A stretch of 64,000 nt of DNA from NCBI RefSeq assembly GCF_964204645.1, contig NC_134028.1:12133001-12197000 (forward strand), read 5' to 3'. Numbering within the stretch: the first letter of the stretch is position 1; every line of letters starts with the position of its first letter. Position numbers and translations under genes: made by a program. Source of the stretch: Tubulanus polymorphus. Taxonomy: Eukaryota; Nemertea; Palaeonemertea; Tubulaniformes; Tubulanidae. The notes under the pieces are model-generated. The model was given only the letters and a program-made list of their open reading frames with translations, ran no database searches and was not told where the DNA came from. Shown here in pieces: positions 1 to 11,535 of the stretch.

Positions 1-125
1 TTTTGTGAACCAGAATTGATAGTCAAGAAAGCGTGGACACGTGATGGAGGTTTCAATTGTCCTCCACAAAATATATCTTTATTACTAGGGTACAAACATT
101 TGAAAGATTTATGCCTGAACAATTG

Positions 126-2039
126 ACCCTTGCGAAGTAAAACTTCTAATTGGGGCAAATGTGCCTAAGGCTCACTTACAATTAGATATACGCCATGGAA
201 AAGATTCTGAGGACCCAATTGCCGTCCGCACTCAGCTAGGATGGTATGTCCTCGGTCCCGTAGGTAGTATTCAAAGTAGTGAATGCTGTATAAATACTCT
301 TTCGATAAACAATGAAGCATTAAATAAAACAATCGAGCAATTTTGGTTAACTGAGAATTTTGGTGTAAATCCTAATACGGTAGAAAAGACACGATCCATG
401 GATGACAGTCGCGCTTTAGAGATTTTAAATACATCATGTCGGCTCGTCGATGGACATTACCAGGTAGGTATGTTGTGGAGATATTTCGAATCGGTCATGC
501 CTAATAACCGTTATTTAGCTGAAGTCAGATTAAAAAACATGAAATATCGTCTTAATAAAGATGAGTCCTTGAAGGAAAGCTATTGTAAAACAATGAATGG
601 ATACATAGCAAAGGGCCATGCACGTAAACTGTCAGTTGATGAGATGAACAACATAGGTGGTAAAAAGATCTGGTACCTGCCTCACCATTGTGTGATGAAT
701 CCCAATAAGCCTGGTAAGGTAAGGGCAGTTTTTGATGCAGCTGCCCTCTGGAATGGCGTTTCCTTAAATTATCAATTATTGACAGACCCAGACCTACTGA
801 ATAGTTTGCTCAGAGTATTAATGCGCTTCAGATTAAGCGCTGTCGCATTAGTAGCAGATGTGGAAGGTATGTTCACCAGGTTCGTGTACTCGAGAGTGAT
901 TCAAATGCCCTTCTATTTCTCTGGCAGGAGAATTTACGAGATCATGAGCCTGTTCAGATTTACAAGATGACTGTCCATATTTTTGGTGCTGCCGATTCCC
1001 CCATGTGTCGCCAACTATTGTTTAAAACGATGTGCAACAGACAGTGCGGGGATGCATAGTGAATTGGCTATTCAGACTATTCTTAGAAATTTCTATGTAG
1101 ATGATTTACTTAAATCTGTTTGTCTTCCTTCACAGGCTGTTCAGTTAGCTCATGGGGTTACAGAGATGTTGTGGAAAGGAGGTTTCACCTGACCAAATGG
1201 AAAAGTAATGACCGTAAGGTATTAGTGCAAATTTCTAAAGAGGAAAGGGCAAAGCCTGAGTTGGATTTCGATTTCGATGAGATGCCTGTAGAAAGAGCTT
1301 TAGGCGTGCGGTGGGATATCGAGTCCGACAGCTTCATATTTAACCCAACTCTCATGGAAGGAACACCAAGGAAACATCTAGTGGTTTCAACCGTAAGCCA
1401 ATTTTTAATCCGTGTGGTTTTGTCGCACCGTTTACTTTCAGATCGAAATGCTTGATCCAGGAGATATGGTGCCCGTTGACAGGCGGTGTTCTTGAGAAAT
1501 GGCTTGAGTGGGAAGACGAACTTTCTTTTTTGACTGAATTTCGGTTGAATCGACATCATATCGGTCTGAAAGTTAGTGTCAGTCAAGTAAAGCTACATGT
1601 ATTCTGCGATGCCTCCGAATTGTGTTTCAGTGTGGTGGCTTATCTGCGAATAGAAAACCCGAATGGCAAAGTTGATTGTTCTTTCTTAGTTTCGAAAACG
1701 AAAGTAGCTCCTTTGAAGACGCTCACAGTCCCGAAATTGGAACTTGAAGGCGCAGTACTCGCAGTTTTGCTTGCGTCTATTTTGAAGGAGGAACTCTTAG
1801 AATTGAACTTTGCCTGGATAGTGTATTGGTACGATGCTATATCAGTACTGAGATATATAAACAACAACTCTACTCGTTTCAAGACTTTCGTAGCCAATAG
1901 ATTGGTGAAAATCCACGATCACTCGAGTCCTGATCAACGGAAGTATGTTCCATCCGAACAAAACGCAGGCGATGTATGTACTCGCGGATTATCTGCGGTG
2001 GAGATTAGTAAGTGCGAGGCTTGGTTGTGTGGTCCTTGA
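126..2039 (+). pseudogene. BEL/Pao pol: protease linker, reverse transcriptase, RNase H (broken)
   Basis: The frame 161-970 starts with the family's linker (KAHLQLDIRHG, then GWYVLGPVG) and runs into RT. RT motif A appears as LVADVEGMF near 861-888, and the active-site box FYVDDLL is near 1091-1111, in another frame. RNase H begins near 1590 (VFCDASE) and continues with TVPKLELEGA near 1720-1760. At least two frame changes (around 970 and around 1190-1450) and apparent deletions separate the parts. The gene would make DNA from element RNA in a virus-like particle. It ends where the Penelope insertion begins. Confidence 0.8.
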
Positions 2040-2180
2040 TTTATTTGTCTATGCGAAACTGATTGGCCAGATCAATCAGTTGTTCGTGGACCAGTCCTCA
2101 TCGTTGAAAGTATTAAAACATCGTCATTACTTGTTCATTCGAATTTCAATAAAAGTAGTAATTTATGTACTCAAAGAATG

Positions 2181-2193
2181 AACACCGTTGATA
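2181..2193. repeat. 13-bp target-site duplication, left copy (Penelope insertion)
   Basis: AACACCGTTGATA occurs here and again at 4067-4079, exactly bracketing the Penelope element inside the BEL/Pao sequence. Confidence 0.85.
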
Positions 2194-2232
2194 GAACGAT
2201 GACCACACTCAAACGTGGTGAACGGATAATAA

Positions 2233-2243
2233 GATAAAATCCC
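2233..2243 (-). other. Conserved Penelope terminal motif
   Basis: The plus strand reads TAAAATCCCAC here. The same motif lies in both inverted arms of the other Penelope copy (33151-33205 and 33700-33754), so it marks the terminal repeat of this element group. Confidence 0.55.
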
Positions 2244-2311
2244 ACTATTTACAGATTAAAAGAATTTAAAAACCAGAATTTATTCATTAAATCTAAAATA
2301 TTTAAAAGACA

Positions 2312-2347
2312 CGACGTTTCGATCTCACCCTAGAGATCATCGTCAGG
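2312..2347 (-). ncRNA. Hammerhead-ribozyme-like core in Penelope 3' region
   Basis: On the minus strand a CTGACGA box is followed by a short hairpin (ATCTC paired with GAGAT) and then GAAAC. This is the CUGANGA - stem II - GAAA arrangement of the hammerhead core. Hammerhead motifs are known in Penelope-like elements. The stem III and cleavage-site side is not clear by eye, so activity is uncertain. Confidence 0.45.
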
Positions 2348-2427
2348 TGTGAGAAATAGACTAAAAACAGGGATATATATACAGAGGAGGACAGGTTAAT
2401 TGAGTAAATTGGTGAGTGAGTAAATAA

Positions 2428-2769
2428 TTAGTGTTTGGCAAGGCATGAAGTAATATACTTAGAAAGAAGGGAATTATGCGGAGAAAAGCCATTATTTAAA
2501 TTGGTACTAATATCTGAGTGACGAGTAATTAGGGCAGACTCAACTATGTGGCATTTAGTGTAATTGCTGGAAGTATAAATAATTTCGGCTTTATCAAAAT
2601 AAAAACGATGACCAGTTTTCCAAACGTGATTGGCTATGCCACTAGCCGGTTTTTGATTTATTATATCCTTTTTGTGTTCCGGAATTCGAGTTTTTAAATC
2701 ACGACCAGTTTCTCCAAAGTAAATTTTATCACAGCCAAAACAAGGAATTTTGTAAACTCCGCAGTCCAA
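2428..2769 (-). pseudogene. Penelope GIY-YIG endonuclease domain
   Basis: The frame begins with CGVYKIPC and contains IYFGETGRDLKTRIPEHKKD, the GIY-YIG core with its conserved arginine region. It ends with the family's NNGFSPHNSLLSKY tail and a stop. This domain nicks target DNA during insertion. The frame has no ATG at its start and is the C-terminal part of the broken RT protein. The paralogue at 33213-33593 has the same layout. Confidence 0.85.
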
Positions 2770-2855
2770 AAGAAGTGAAGGTATGCCTCGGCGTTGATAG
2801 GTTTACGGTAGACTGAGAAAATCAAATGAGAAAATTTATTGTCTAAATAAAAAAT

Positions 2856-3902
2856 TTAGTCTAAAAACGAAATTTGGTCATTTTGTTCCCATTCAAAAGT
2901 GAATTTCAAAGATGGATATTGGGAGTTGATGAAGTCAATAAAAGAGGTAAGATCAAAATTATCAGAAACTAAGCTCAGAATGTCATCAACATATCTAATC
3001 CAAAAGTTAGGTTTAGAGCCAGCGTACTTAGGGAGAATTTCGGATTCAAAGTGTTCAAGGAAAAGATTAGCCAAAATTGGGGATAATGGGTTACCCAGAG
3101 CGAAACCGAAAATTTGTTCATAGAATTTGTCTTGGAATTGGAAATATAAATTGGTAGTACAGAGTTCCAAAAGTTCAAGTAAACATTCTACAGGAATTGG
3201 GAGATCAAGATTGGAGTCCGGGAGTTTTCTTCTTAAGAAATTGAGAGTTGGTTCCAATGGTATATTAGTGAACAAGGAAACAGCGTCGAAAGATATAAAT
3301 TTTTGTCCATTAGGTTTGAGATTTTTGAGTTTGTCTAAAAGATCCATATTGTGCCGAATGTGAGAATCAGAAAAAGTACCCAAAGCCGGGGAGAGTACTT
3401 TAGCCAGATATTTGGAGAGCCGATATGATGGAGAATTGATATTAGAAATGATCGGTCTTAACGGTGAATTGGGTTTATGAATTTTTGGAAGACCATAAGC
3501 ATAAGGAAGATTTGGAAGCCGAGAGTTAAATTTGGAGAGGAAGTCCGAATGGTCAGGAAATTTCTTAGAGATGTTTTTTAAACCTAAATTAAAAGCTGAT
3601 TGCATCTTTTTCAAAGGGTTGTTTTTGATGGATTTGTAGAAATTGGAATCACCGAGAATAGCAAACATTTTAGAATTGTAATTGATCAAATCTTGAATAA
3701 CAATTTTGCCGCCTTTATCAGCCTTGGAGATGCGGATGGTTTTGATAGATTTAAGTTCCTGGAGAGCAATCGAAAATCTCCGAGGAAAGAACTGATTAGA
3801 TTGACCTTGAAGGGTATTCCAAATGGTGTCCAAATTCATGAATATAAAATTGTATTGAAAACTAGCCGGAGGAGATCTTTCCATACCTTCAACGAAATCC
3901 AA
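2856..3902 (-). pseudogene. Penelope reverse transcriptase
   Basis: About 350 residues are open. Visible landmarks are ADKGGKIVI near residue 60, YGLPKIHKP near 137, FDAVSLFTNIPL near 205 (RT motif A), FGFALGNPLSPILANLFLE near 264 (usually a glycine-rich SPL motif) and IRYVDDIL near 303 (active site). These define the Penelope RT, which is related to telomerase RT. The N-terminus before residue 1 is missing or out of frame. The product would reverse-transcribe element RNA at the target nick. The reading frame is lost after FLD at the 2856 end. Confidence 0.85.
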
Positions 3903-4066
3903 AATGTGTTGTTTTCTATGCGGGAGAAATTTAATCCTAAACCGAGAACTTGAATTTGTGTTTTGGTTAATTTAGCCGAAGATAGATTGACAACATTATC
4001 AGTAGCGCAAAATTTGGTCCAAGGGCTGTTGTCGATTAATTTATTCAGAATGGAAGAGAAATGCTA

Positions 4067-4079
4067 AACACCGTTGATA
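4067..4079. repeat. 13-bp target-site duplication, right copy (Penelope insertion)
   Basis: AACACCGTTGATA, identical to 2181-2193. BEL/Pao coding sequence resumes directly after it. Confidence 0.85.
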
Positions 4080-5515
4080 TTAGTCAATTTATTGCTGATA
4101 ACATTAACGTTGACAAATTCTCTTCATGGTTTGAGTTGCGTCGGTTTGTTGCCAGGGTGTTACGAGCTATAAAAAAGTTCTTGTCGTTTATTTCACACAT
4201 GCATGTTAGTCCTGTAAAGAGTGGTTGGCTTTTATTCCGCTCGGAAATAGATGAAGCGGCTGATGGGATTTTGCCTAGGAGAAGTTCACTGTTGCCTTTG
4301 CGGCCATTAATTAATGACAGTGTTCTTAGAGTAAGGGGGAGATTGTCTAGAGCTGATGTACCCTTCGAAGCGAAACATCAGGTTTTGTGCATCAAATAAC
4401 TCGATTGATCATTACTGATATCCATGAAAACTTATATCATTCTGGTCCTGAACATGTCATATCTGAAATTCGCCAGAGATACTGGCCATTAAAAGCACGT
4501 AGTTTGGTGCAGAGTGTTATTTGTAGGTGCATAGAATGTCGCAAAAGAACGATCAAACCAACAGTTCCAATCATGAGTGATTTGCCCATTGCGCGAATAA
4601 GCGGTTACACTCGACCTTTCACATTTACTGGTGTTGATTATTTTGGCCCGATGTTGGTTAAACAGGGAAGAAGTAGAATTAAACGATGGGGTTGCCTTTT
4701 CACATGTTTGGTTACTATAGCTATCCACCTCGAATTAGCGGATAGTTTGGAGACAGATGCATTCATTCTTGTGTTACGAAATATGATCGGGCGTCGTTCT
4801 AAACCTTCTGAGATATTTAATGATAATGGAACGAATCTAGTGGGTGCTGAAAAAGAAGCATGAAGCTTTATTGCAATTAAATCAGCATCAAATACACAAT
4901 TTTCTACTTCAGCGGGGAATTAAATGGCATTTTTCACCTCCCTGTGCACCTCACTTTGGGGGTGCATGGGAGAGACTCGTTAAATCAACAAAACGAGTAC
5001 TTAAACAGGTTCTCAAAGAACAATTGGTAACAGAATCCGTATTACGAACGGCCTTGGTTGAGACCGAAGCTGTTATCAACAGTAGGCCTATTACCTATAA
5101 TAGTACTGATCCAACAGATTTCACCCCTTTCACACCGAATCATTTTTTGTTGGGAGGTTCCTGTAATATTGAATGTCCAGGTGTATTTTGCGAGAAAGAA
5201 ATCAACAGTCGAAAACGGTGGCGTCAAAGCCAAATGATCGATGACCATATCTGGCGTCGGTGGTGTAGAGAATATCTACCCAATATAACGGTACAAAACA
5301 AATGGTTTAAAGACAGCCGCGTAATGAAAACTGGTGACTTGGTTTTGCTCGTTGACACCAACCTACCTCGTGGCCAGTGGTTTTGGCTAGAGTGATTGGA
5401 GTTTGCCCGGGTCCGGATGGTCGTGTTCGTGTCATTAGAGTAAGAACCAAAAATGGTTCCGAGTTTTTGAGACCGTTAACAAAGGTTGCTGTTCTTGAAG
5501 AAAGTGTGGATTAAT
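4067..5515 (+). pseudogene. BEL/Pao integrase (broken)
   Basis: Three overlapping frames (4061-4399, 4387-4863, 4844-5395) make one integrase. The zinc-binding H2C2 part is near 4400-4545 (H-x3-H spacing then CRCIECRKR). The catalytic core shows GVDYFGPM near 4633, IFNDNGTN near 4810 and WERLVKS near 4970, which supply the D, D and E positions. The last part near 5400-5510 resembles the usual C-terminal strand-rich tail. Two one-base frame changes (near 4390 and 4850) and a third near 5395 disable it. It would insert the cDNA into the genome. Confidence 0.8.
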
Positions 5516-5633
5516 TGAATATTTTCTTGGTTACTGCATTTTGCATTATGAAATTAATATGAATTGTATTAATATTTCTATTCAGCGTGTTTGAGTAATG
5601 AAATAACGTTTTGACGTCATCAAGTATCAGACG

Positions 5634-5647
5634 TCAAGGGGGCGCCG
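5634..5647 (+). other. Polypurine tract of BEL/Pao element
   Basis: CAAGGGGGCGCCG lies directly upstream of the TGTAACA start of the LTR, where plus-strand DNA synthesis is primed. Confidence 0.55.
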
Positions 5648-6184
5648 TGTAACATATTAAACTTTTTTTTTATTTTTTTTTATTTTGTGTGCTTTGATTA
5701 GATATTCATACTTTGTGTTTCTAGAGTTTGATTTCTTTGAATTAATCTACTGCATTTCTATATTCTGTTAGATTTCTTGCTTGAATTAAGCTTCCAGAAT
5801 TTACATTCATGCTATACATATCACATTCACCCGTGTATAGTTTACTGTACTGTAGAACTTTATTTAAAGTCATGGTGTAGCATATTTCGGGGCTTTTTGC
5901 CAGCATTAGACGTACACTCGACATGGTTCTTGTAAGTAAAAATCTGTTGGAATTAGAATTTAGGAAATATTTAGGCCTACTATGTACATTACTGATAATT
6001 CTTCTATTTATTTCTGTTAATTTTGTTAATTTGAATACTGTATTATTTGTTTATTTGTAGTTAACCACACATCTTCGTGTGTCAGAAATAAAACTTGTGC
6101 GTTAAAGAACCGTCGTAATTTTCTTTATGTCGCTCTCATCGACATGGAGGGAGAAATGAAACCTGCAACCTCAGTATCACAACA
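5648..6184 (+). repeat. BEL/Pao 3' LTR
   Basis: It begins TGTAACATATT after a purine tract and ends ATCACAACA, giving the TG...CA boundary. An AATAAA hexamer lies at 6087-6092. The 5' partner is outside the window, so the right boundary is by motif only. Confidence 0.6.
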
Positions 6185-7041
6185 TACCTGTACTTTCCAA
6201 TTGTGATGCACATTCTCCTCTATTGTCTGGACTGCTTTTATCTAGCACAGTTGGTAAATCCTCCCGCCTGGAAAGTAAACAAGACCTTTCAAGAATTAAT
6301 AAATAGCTTTAAATCATTAACCCAATATTGGCACTTCTTAAATGCTCACACCAATTGTGTTTGTGAGGAATTTCAAAATGGGAATCCAATTAAGATGAAT
6401 GGCATCAAATTCAGTGCCAGGACTGTGAAAAGAATGGCCTCCAATTTGGCAGTGTTCAGGTTGCACAATAGGCCATTTCAATTGTTACTAAAATATGTGC
6501 ATTTAGGGTTTCAACTGGTCACTCTTCCCATTTGCATTATTTGATGATTCAAAGCCAAAAGAATCTTGATTCGGCTTAAGGGAAAACTCTAAACTGTAAT
6601 TAATACGCCATTATACCTCAGTATATTTTTTAAGTGAACAAGAGATGTCTCACACAAATTGAGTGACGCCATATTACCCTGCTCATTCAAAGAGAGAAGG
6701 GCAATCACGGTATAATTATCAATTTGCATATTGAATTCAGGTGAATAGACTAAGGACTGTAAAATAGGTTTGTGATCAATTGGCCCCAGATATTTTTTTG
6801 GGGGTAAAATCAAGTAGATGAGTTAGGAGTTCCTCCATTGACTAATGGCTGCTTAAAACCAGGACATATAGAAAATTCAGGCTCCAGAAAACCTGATATT
6901 GCTTCATCAAATCAAACTTTTTTTATTCAAATGTGTATTTGAAAGTAAATCTAATGCCCACCTTTGAGTGCCACATCAATAGGTTACATTATTAGTGTAT
7001 TGTTAGAAAATTAATCTACAAGGTCCTTCTTCAGGACTTAC
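6185..7041. other. Unassigned DNA
   Basis: No recognisable gene. An open stretch on plus (6203-6544, about 113 residues) and one on minus (6813-6589) lack familiar motifs. The minus stretch contains an acceptor-like ACAG near 6770, but its phase does not fit the candidate exon at 7042-7123. Confidence 0.3.
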
Positions 7042-7123
7042 CCTTGATTTTGCCATGTATCCAAATCAGTTGTCAATTGTAAACTTTTATTTTCAAACGA
7101 GGAAGGAGCAAGCAAAAGTGGAT
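7042..7123 (-). CDS. Candidate internal exon, gene unassigned
   Basis: On the minus strand a good acceptor (TTTTCATTTTAG) precedes 82 bp that end at a strong donor (AAGG followed by GTAAGT). Only one frame is open across it; the peptide starts PLLLAPSSFENK and ends DTWQNQG. It enters after one codon base and leaves with two. The strand matches the KATNIP-like gene, of which it could be a downstream exon. The phase does not join 22769-22844 directly, so at least one exon would be missing. No domain is recognisable. Confidence 0.4.
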
Positions 7124-9851
7124 CTAAAATGAAAACAAAAAGTAAGAACACAGTATGAAAACAAAGATCATCCTCAACCACAATTTTCTCAACTAATATC
7201 AATAATGAACATTGCGCAGTTCCTAACTCTGATTTCTGGTTTCATCAGAGGTTTTTCATAATCATACGGACCAATCAGGACAGAAACTCTCAAGTTCTTC
7301 AAATTTGAGGCCAGTGCCAGTTACTGACGAAACAAAGTTGACATGGTTTTTACTAATTTCATGATAGGATTGCTTTAAGTAGCTTACATCTTCACTCAAT
7401 AGACAAATCGTCGATACGCGCGATATACACTGTAGCGCGCTTTATCTTTAACTGATACATACACACAGTGAACACATGAGTACAAGGCGATATTGCCTAT
7501 GCGACTGTAACCGACTGTTTAGAATGTGAACGCTCATCACTGTGCCACAGTTAACTAACTAATACAAATAATCAGGCTCCAAAAAATCAGGCTCAGTCAT
7601 GTAAATATCAGACCCATTTCCAAAAATCCGATGCTATCAGTAAATCAGCCGTGTGGCGAACATGGAAGTAAATTCCCGCATTGCGAAACCACATTTTCGT
7701 ATCTTGATGCAACATTACCGTATGCACGGGATATCAAAACTAGATGAATCATTTAACACATGGCGCACAATTAATTGTTATATCATACCCCTTGAGTATC
7801 AGTATTCGCACTACAAATGATGAATATCAACCTATTAAATTGTGCCGCCATTTTGTTTGTGAAATAATGCAAACCTGGTGATCTACCTCTATCAATGTTA
7901 AGACGTCATGATGGAAGTCAACCGGGTCAACACAAATTTTATTCAACCAAGATTTTGAGGGGTTTCATCTTTGAAAGCCCATAACCACCGAACAAGGCGT
8001 CGGATCTTGGTGATATGAAGGTCTTCCGGCACAAATAGCATTGAATTTTCACATGTGTTATTTTGGACTGTTAAACATGCTGCATAAAAAACATGCTTAA
8101 ATAAATTGAATTTTTTACACTTTTTGGTAAATTTATGAAATATGAAACACACAGCTTTCAACTTTGTGCACCATAAAGAAAAACCAATTACGAAATACAT
8201 TTTTGCTTTCCATTTTTGTTCAATTCCCTCGCCAATTAGTAGAGAAATTACAGGCTACAAAAATTGCATTTTAGTGTGCTAAAAATAGCTTTGAGCGTTG
8301 TGTATCAAGCATACAAACGATTATCGATCAGCCAGGCCGTTAAAATAGGCTCGCTAATGCAAGCCAACTAGAAAGATGCTTTCTAATAGCCTGACAAGAG
8401 ACGAGTAAGCTTGGTTGGTACACACTATACAGCGTTACAATTCTCCAAACATTTATGCAAGTCGGATCCAAACGAAGTTTCACTGTATCAGACAAAGAGT
8501 TGAGATTATAGACATTATACAATGTATTAACCCATTGGCATTCAATTGTGAAGTTGTGAAAAGATGAAAAGGGTATGCACTGCTGCTTATAGTCTCAATG
8601 ATAAACAAAACCATAATGATTAACAAGAATCTAAATTCTTAAGATCGACTTCCTGAAATTACAGCACTTATGCACGAAGATAATAAGATAACAACTATGT
8701 ATCTTGTGTTATGCATAAGTGTCACGCGATAGCAATAACGGACTTTGCTTAAGCGAAAGTCCATGAAAATTAACTTTGTTAATAGTTTATAAATCAGTGG
8801 GTTAAGGTCAAAAACGACTTGGCTAATGCTACAATTCTCGTATTTTCAGTGATTTATCAGTAGAAGCTGCACATTCATAGGATAAGACCGAAAGGAAGAT
8901 GACCCCATTGATTTTATTTAACTATGTAAGTCATATAAACCCGATTACTGCTCTGCTCTTATACTGCACTGCACTGCTCCATTCAGACAAGTTGAAATAT
9001 TGTATCTTACCTTTCAAATCAGTAGAACAGAGCCACTGTGGTTTAGCAGTCTGGTATATTTTTGATTTCCCACAGACACTGAAAAAAAATATTAAATATT
9101 ATCCAATATATATGAATAAAAGCGAATATTGTTTTCTGCAGCTCAGGGCATTTTTTACTTATCCCATATCAGGTTTCATGTGGCATGAAATTATTAGAAA
9201 TATGTAACATATTGGTCAATTGAATTTGAATATATATTGCAGTGTATAACTAGATGCTATTCTGCCTGTCCTACAGCTATTCTCCAAATATCAAGTCCAA
9301 GAGCCAAAAACCAGTAAAAAGCAAGACGAAAAGATATCAACACAATTACCTATTATTCTGTATTTACCAAGAGAGGGCAGCACCCTGCAGTTACAAAATA
9401 GAAAATGACTGATGGACAGATTCCATCACACCAACCCCTACAACTTGTTTAAACTCCAATTTGAACAGCTTAAAATTTACACCAAATATTGACATAAATT
9501 GACACAATGATACAGTAATATTATAAGTCATTCAAACTCCTCAGTATTCAGGATGCATCTAAGTGTCTCAGAACATGGAGGACACACGTTCTGGTGGTCT
9601 GTGATTCGAATTCGGGATGCATCTAAGGTTAGTGTCTAACCAAAAATATCTGTACCATCAAAAGGTAGATACGGCCAAAGGACACTAAAGCTGGCTTGCC
9701 TTTCTGTGGCATTTCCTTGTTCTAGAACTGAAAGATATAATTGCAAAGAAAACCGAAAGAAATTGCTTGAAGGAATGTGCTACAACTGAGGGGTCATGTG
9801 TTGTAGTATATGGACTGAATGGCTTTTTGTCACTAATATTACTAAGACCAA
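7124..9851. other. Unassigned AT-rich DNA
   Basis: No convincing exon, RNA gene or element was found. A GATGCATCTAAG motif occurs twice (near 9551 and 9615). Short open frames (7943-8200 minus, 8899-9207 plus) have no familiar motif. Confidence 0.3.
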
Positions 9852-10068
9852 GTGATCCCAGGTGAACCATTGTCAGGTTACAAAGGAAAGGTATGCAGAT
9901 GTAACCTACCACACGGATTATTTCCCGACAGTGCATGGCCGCCTTTTTGTAGGGGATCCCCACAAAATCAGAAACTTGGATATCAGTATGGTCTGCTTAT
10001 TGGAACCTGGTACGAATGGCGAACACACAGACAGGTCAACACACAGGGAGGAATGGAGGTCTGTAGGT
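9852..10068 (+). CDS. Candidate exon abutting DIRS element, gene unassigned
   Basis: Starting just inside an open plus-strand frame that follows an acceptor-like CCCAG at 9855-9859, about 69 residues read without a stop and end at a GTGAAA donor-like site near 10067. The composition is protein-like (for example YFPTVHGRLFVGDPHK and STHREEW). The DIRS element starts about 10 bp downstream, so the gene may be interrupted there. I do not recognise the protein. The frame also continues by chance into the DIRS terminal repeat. Confidence 0.35.
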
Positions 10069-10077
10069 GAAAAATCA

Positions 10078-10231
10078 CAATTTTTGGAACTAAAATTTGT
10101 ATTTCCGAGTAGTACTTACCCTTTCCTATGGTTTTTGCCAATATTTTTTGAATATGGATTGATCGCAGATGGTTTTTCTATACGACCCGGCCTTGCGGTA
10201 TTGCATTTAGCCACCGGCGAAATCCACCATC
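10078..10231 (+). repeat. DIRS inverted terminal repeat, left
   Basis: Shares CCCTTTCCTATGGTTTTTGC, GATTGATCGC and TTTCTATACGACCC, in order, with the reverse complement of 13590-13721. The two repeats differ by small indels. Confidence 0.85.
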
Positions 10232-10293
10232 TTTCTACGTCATAGCAGACCCAAAAATGCAGCTATGTGGGGCAGGTGGGGGGGGGGATTCCC

Positions 10294-10390
10294 ACCATAG
10301 GAAAGGGTAAGTACTACTCGGAAATACAAATTTTAGTTCCAAAATTGTAATATTTCCGTCGAGTACTGTACCCTTTCCTATGGTTTTTGC
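10294..10390 (+). repeat. DIRS internal complementary region
   Basis: Bases 10294-10347 are the reverse complement of the left outer end (10078-10131). Bases 10348-10390 are the reverse complement of the right outer end (13682-13721). The junction lies near 10347. In the known DIRS model this region templates circle closure. Confidence 0.85.
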
Positions 10391-10648
10391 TAGACTAGCC
10401 TAGCACAAGGATGGTGGGAAAGGTAGATAGAAAAACCACCGCTCAAACGCAAGGTAAGAGGGAAAAAAGAGAGCACTTACCCAAGCATGGAATGGAGCAC
10501 TGTAGCACAGGGAAGACCGGTTGGCCACAGTGAGTCCGTCCAGCTCAGGGGCCCCCCAAATTTTGCAAAATTAATACTTGCGAATATGAGCTCAAAATAT
10601 GCACATGGATACACCCCTTGTGATCCTGATAATACAAACATAAAAATT

Positions 10649-11535
10649 CTACGCTAAAGAGTCCGATCCGAAAGAGCGGACACCTTGAGCCATAACAACA
10701 GGACCGAGTGACGCTAATGAGCCTAACTGGCCTGAAACATCCCGTAAATAAAATAACGTGAGTGTCAATGGAGAATTCCAAAAGGCGGCCCAACAGACTT
10801 CTTCCAACGGAGCACCTGAAATGGCTGTGCGGGAAGTAGCCATAGACCTCACTTGATGAGAAACAACTCCCTCCGAGGAAAGATTCTCTTTCAATAAAAT
10901 GTCCTTGATCAGTGAAGAGACCCATCGGGGCACTGTGTCCCGAGAAATATCACCCTTTAGGTGATCCAGCAGCGGAATAAATAACCGCTCCCGCGAACCC
11001 CTTTGTGGAGCAGAGCAATCTAAATAGAAACACAACGCCCGTACAGGACATAACGACCTGTCCGGAAGACCCAGTTCGACGTTTTAGAGCTTCAATTCAC
11101 CATTGACCACCAACCGAGCCTGGCTGTTGGTTCTTTGCCAAAAACTCCAAAGCAGGCTGCAGCGAAACAAATTCCTTCGCTGGCTCGAAGACAATATTAC
11201 CTTGTCGCACTGAAAGTGCATGAATCTCAGAACGACGGGCCGAGCAAGCCAAAAACAGCAAGAATACAGTCTTTTTTGACAAATTCGCCAAAAATTGTAT
11301 GAGAAATGGCAGAGCGGTAACCTTTAATAGTTATGACCTGCCAACATTTTACTACAAATAGATGCAGAAAAAAATCTGCCAATTGAGCTACAGAGGGTGA
11401 GCATGGATCAATTTCCCCTGCAGCACACCAATCCGCAAAATTACCCCATTTGGCATCGTATATGGTACTTGTTGATGGCCGCTTAGATCCTGCCATAAAA
11501 GAGGCAGCCTGTTCCGAAAAGCCTGAAGCTGACAA
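10649..11535 (-). pseudogene. DIRS tyrosine recombinase (frameshifted)
   Basis: Three minus-strand frames cover it. 11535-11227 is the N-terminal core-binding part (STIYDAKWGNFADWC). 11291-11097 holds the first catalytic arginine (FLACSARRSEIHALS). 11035-10649 holds the H-x-x-R box (VSHQVRSMA) and the tyrosine region (LTLTLFYLRDVS). All four catalytic residue types are therefore present, but split by frame changes near 11280 and 11060. The enzyme would integrate the circular DNA copy by strand exchange. Confidence 0.8.

Larger units (their letters stand above)
2194..4066 (-). mobile_element. Penelope-like element (RT plus GIY-YIG), internally deleted
   Basis: The element reads on the minus strand inside the BEL/Pao element, with a 13-bp target duplication on both sides. 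It encodes a Penelope-type reverse transcriptase (3902 down to 2856) followed by a GIY-YIG endonuclease (2769 down to 2428), which is the diagnostic pair for this class. The segment joining RT and endonuclease is far too short (about 90 bp), so the connector has been deleted. A hammerhead-like core and a TAAAATCCCAC motif lie at the 3' end. Confidence 0.85.
1..6184 (+). mobile_element. BEL/Pao LTR retrotransposon, 3' part, with nested Penelope element
   Basis: The window opens inside a BEL/Pao element read on the plus strand. In order it shows the protease-to-RT linker, reverse transcriptase, RNase H, a 1.9-kb Penelope insertion, integrase, a purine tract and a 3' LTR. The 5' LTR and gag lie outside the window. 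Frames are broken in several places, so this copy looks inactive. BEL/Pao is supported by the linker that precedes the RT, the FYVDD form of the RT active site and the integrase-last order. Confidence 0.85.

Noticed and set aside
6203-6544. 113-residue open plus frame as a gene
   Set aside because: No recognisable motif, no clear splice signals, and the opposite strand has a similar chance frame.
6589-6813. Minus frame as a further KATNIP-like exon
   Set aside because: The acceptor-like site gives a phase incompatible with the candidate exon at 7042-7123 and no DUF4457 motif is present.
9013-9060. Short minus exon ending at a GTAAGA donor
   Set aside because: The acceptor has no pyrimidine tract and the peptide is too short to judge.
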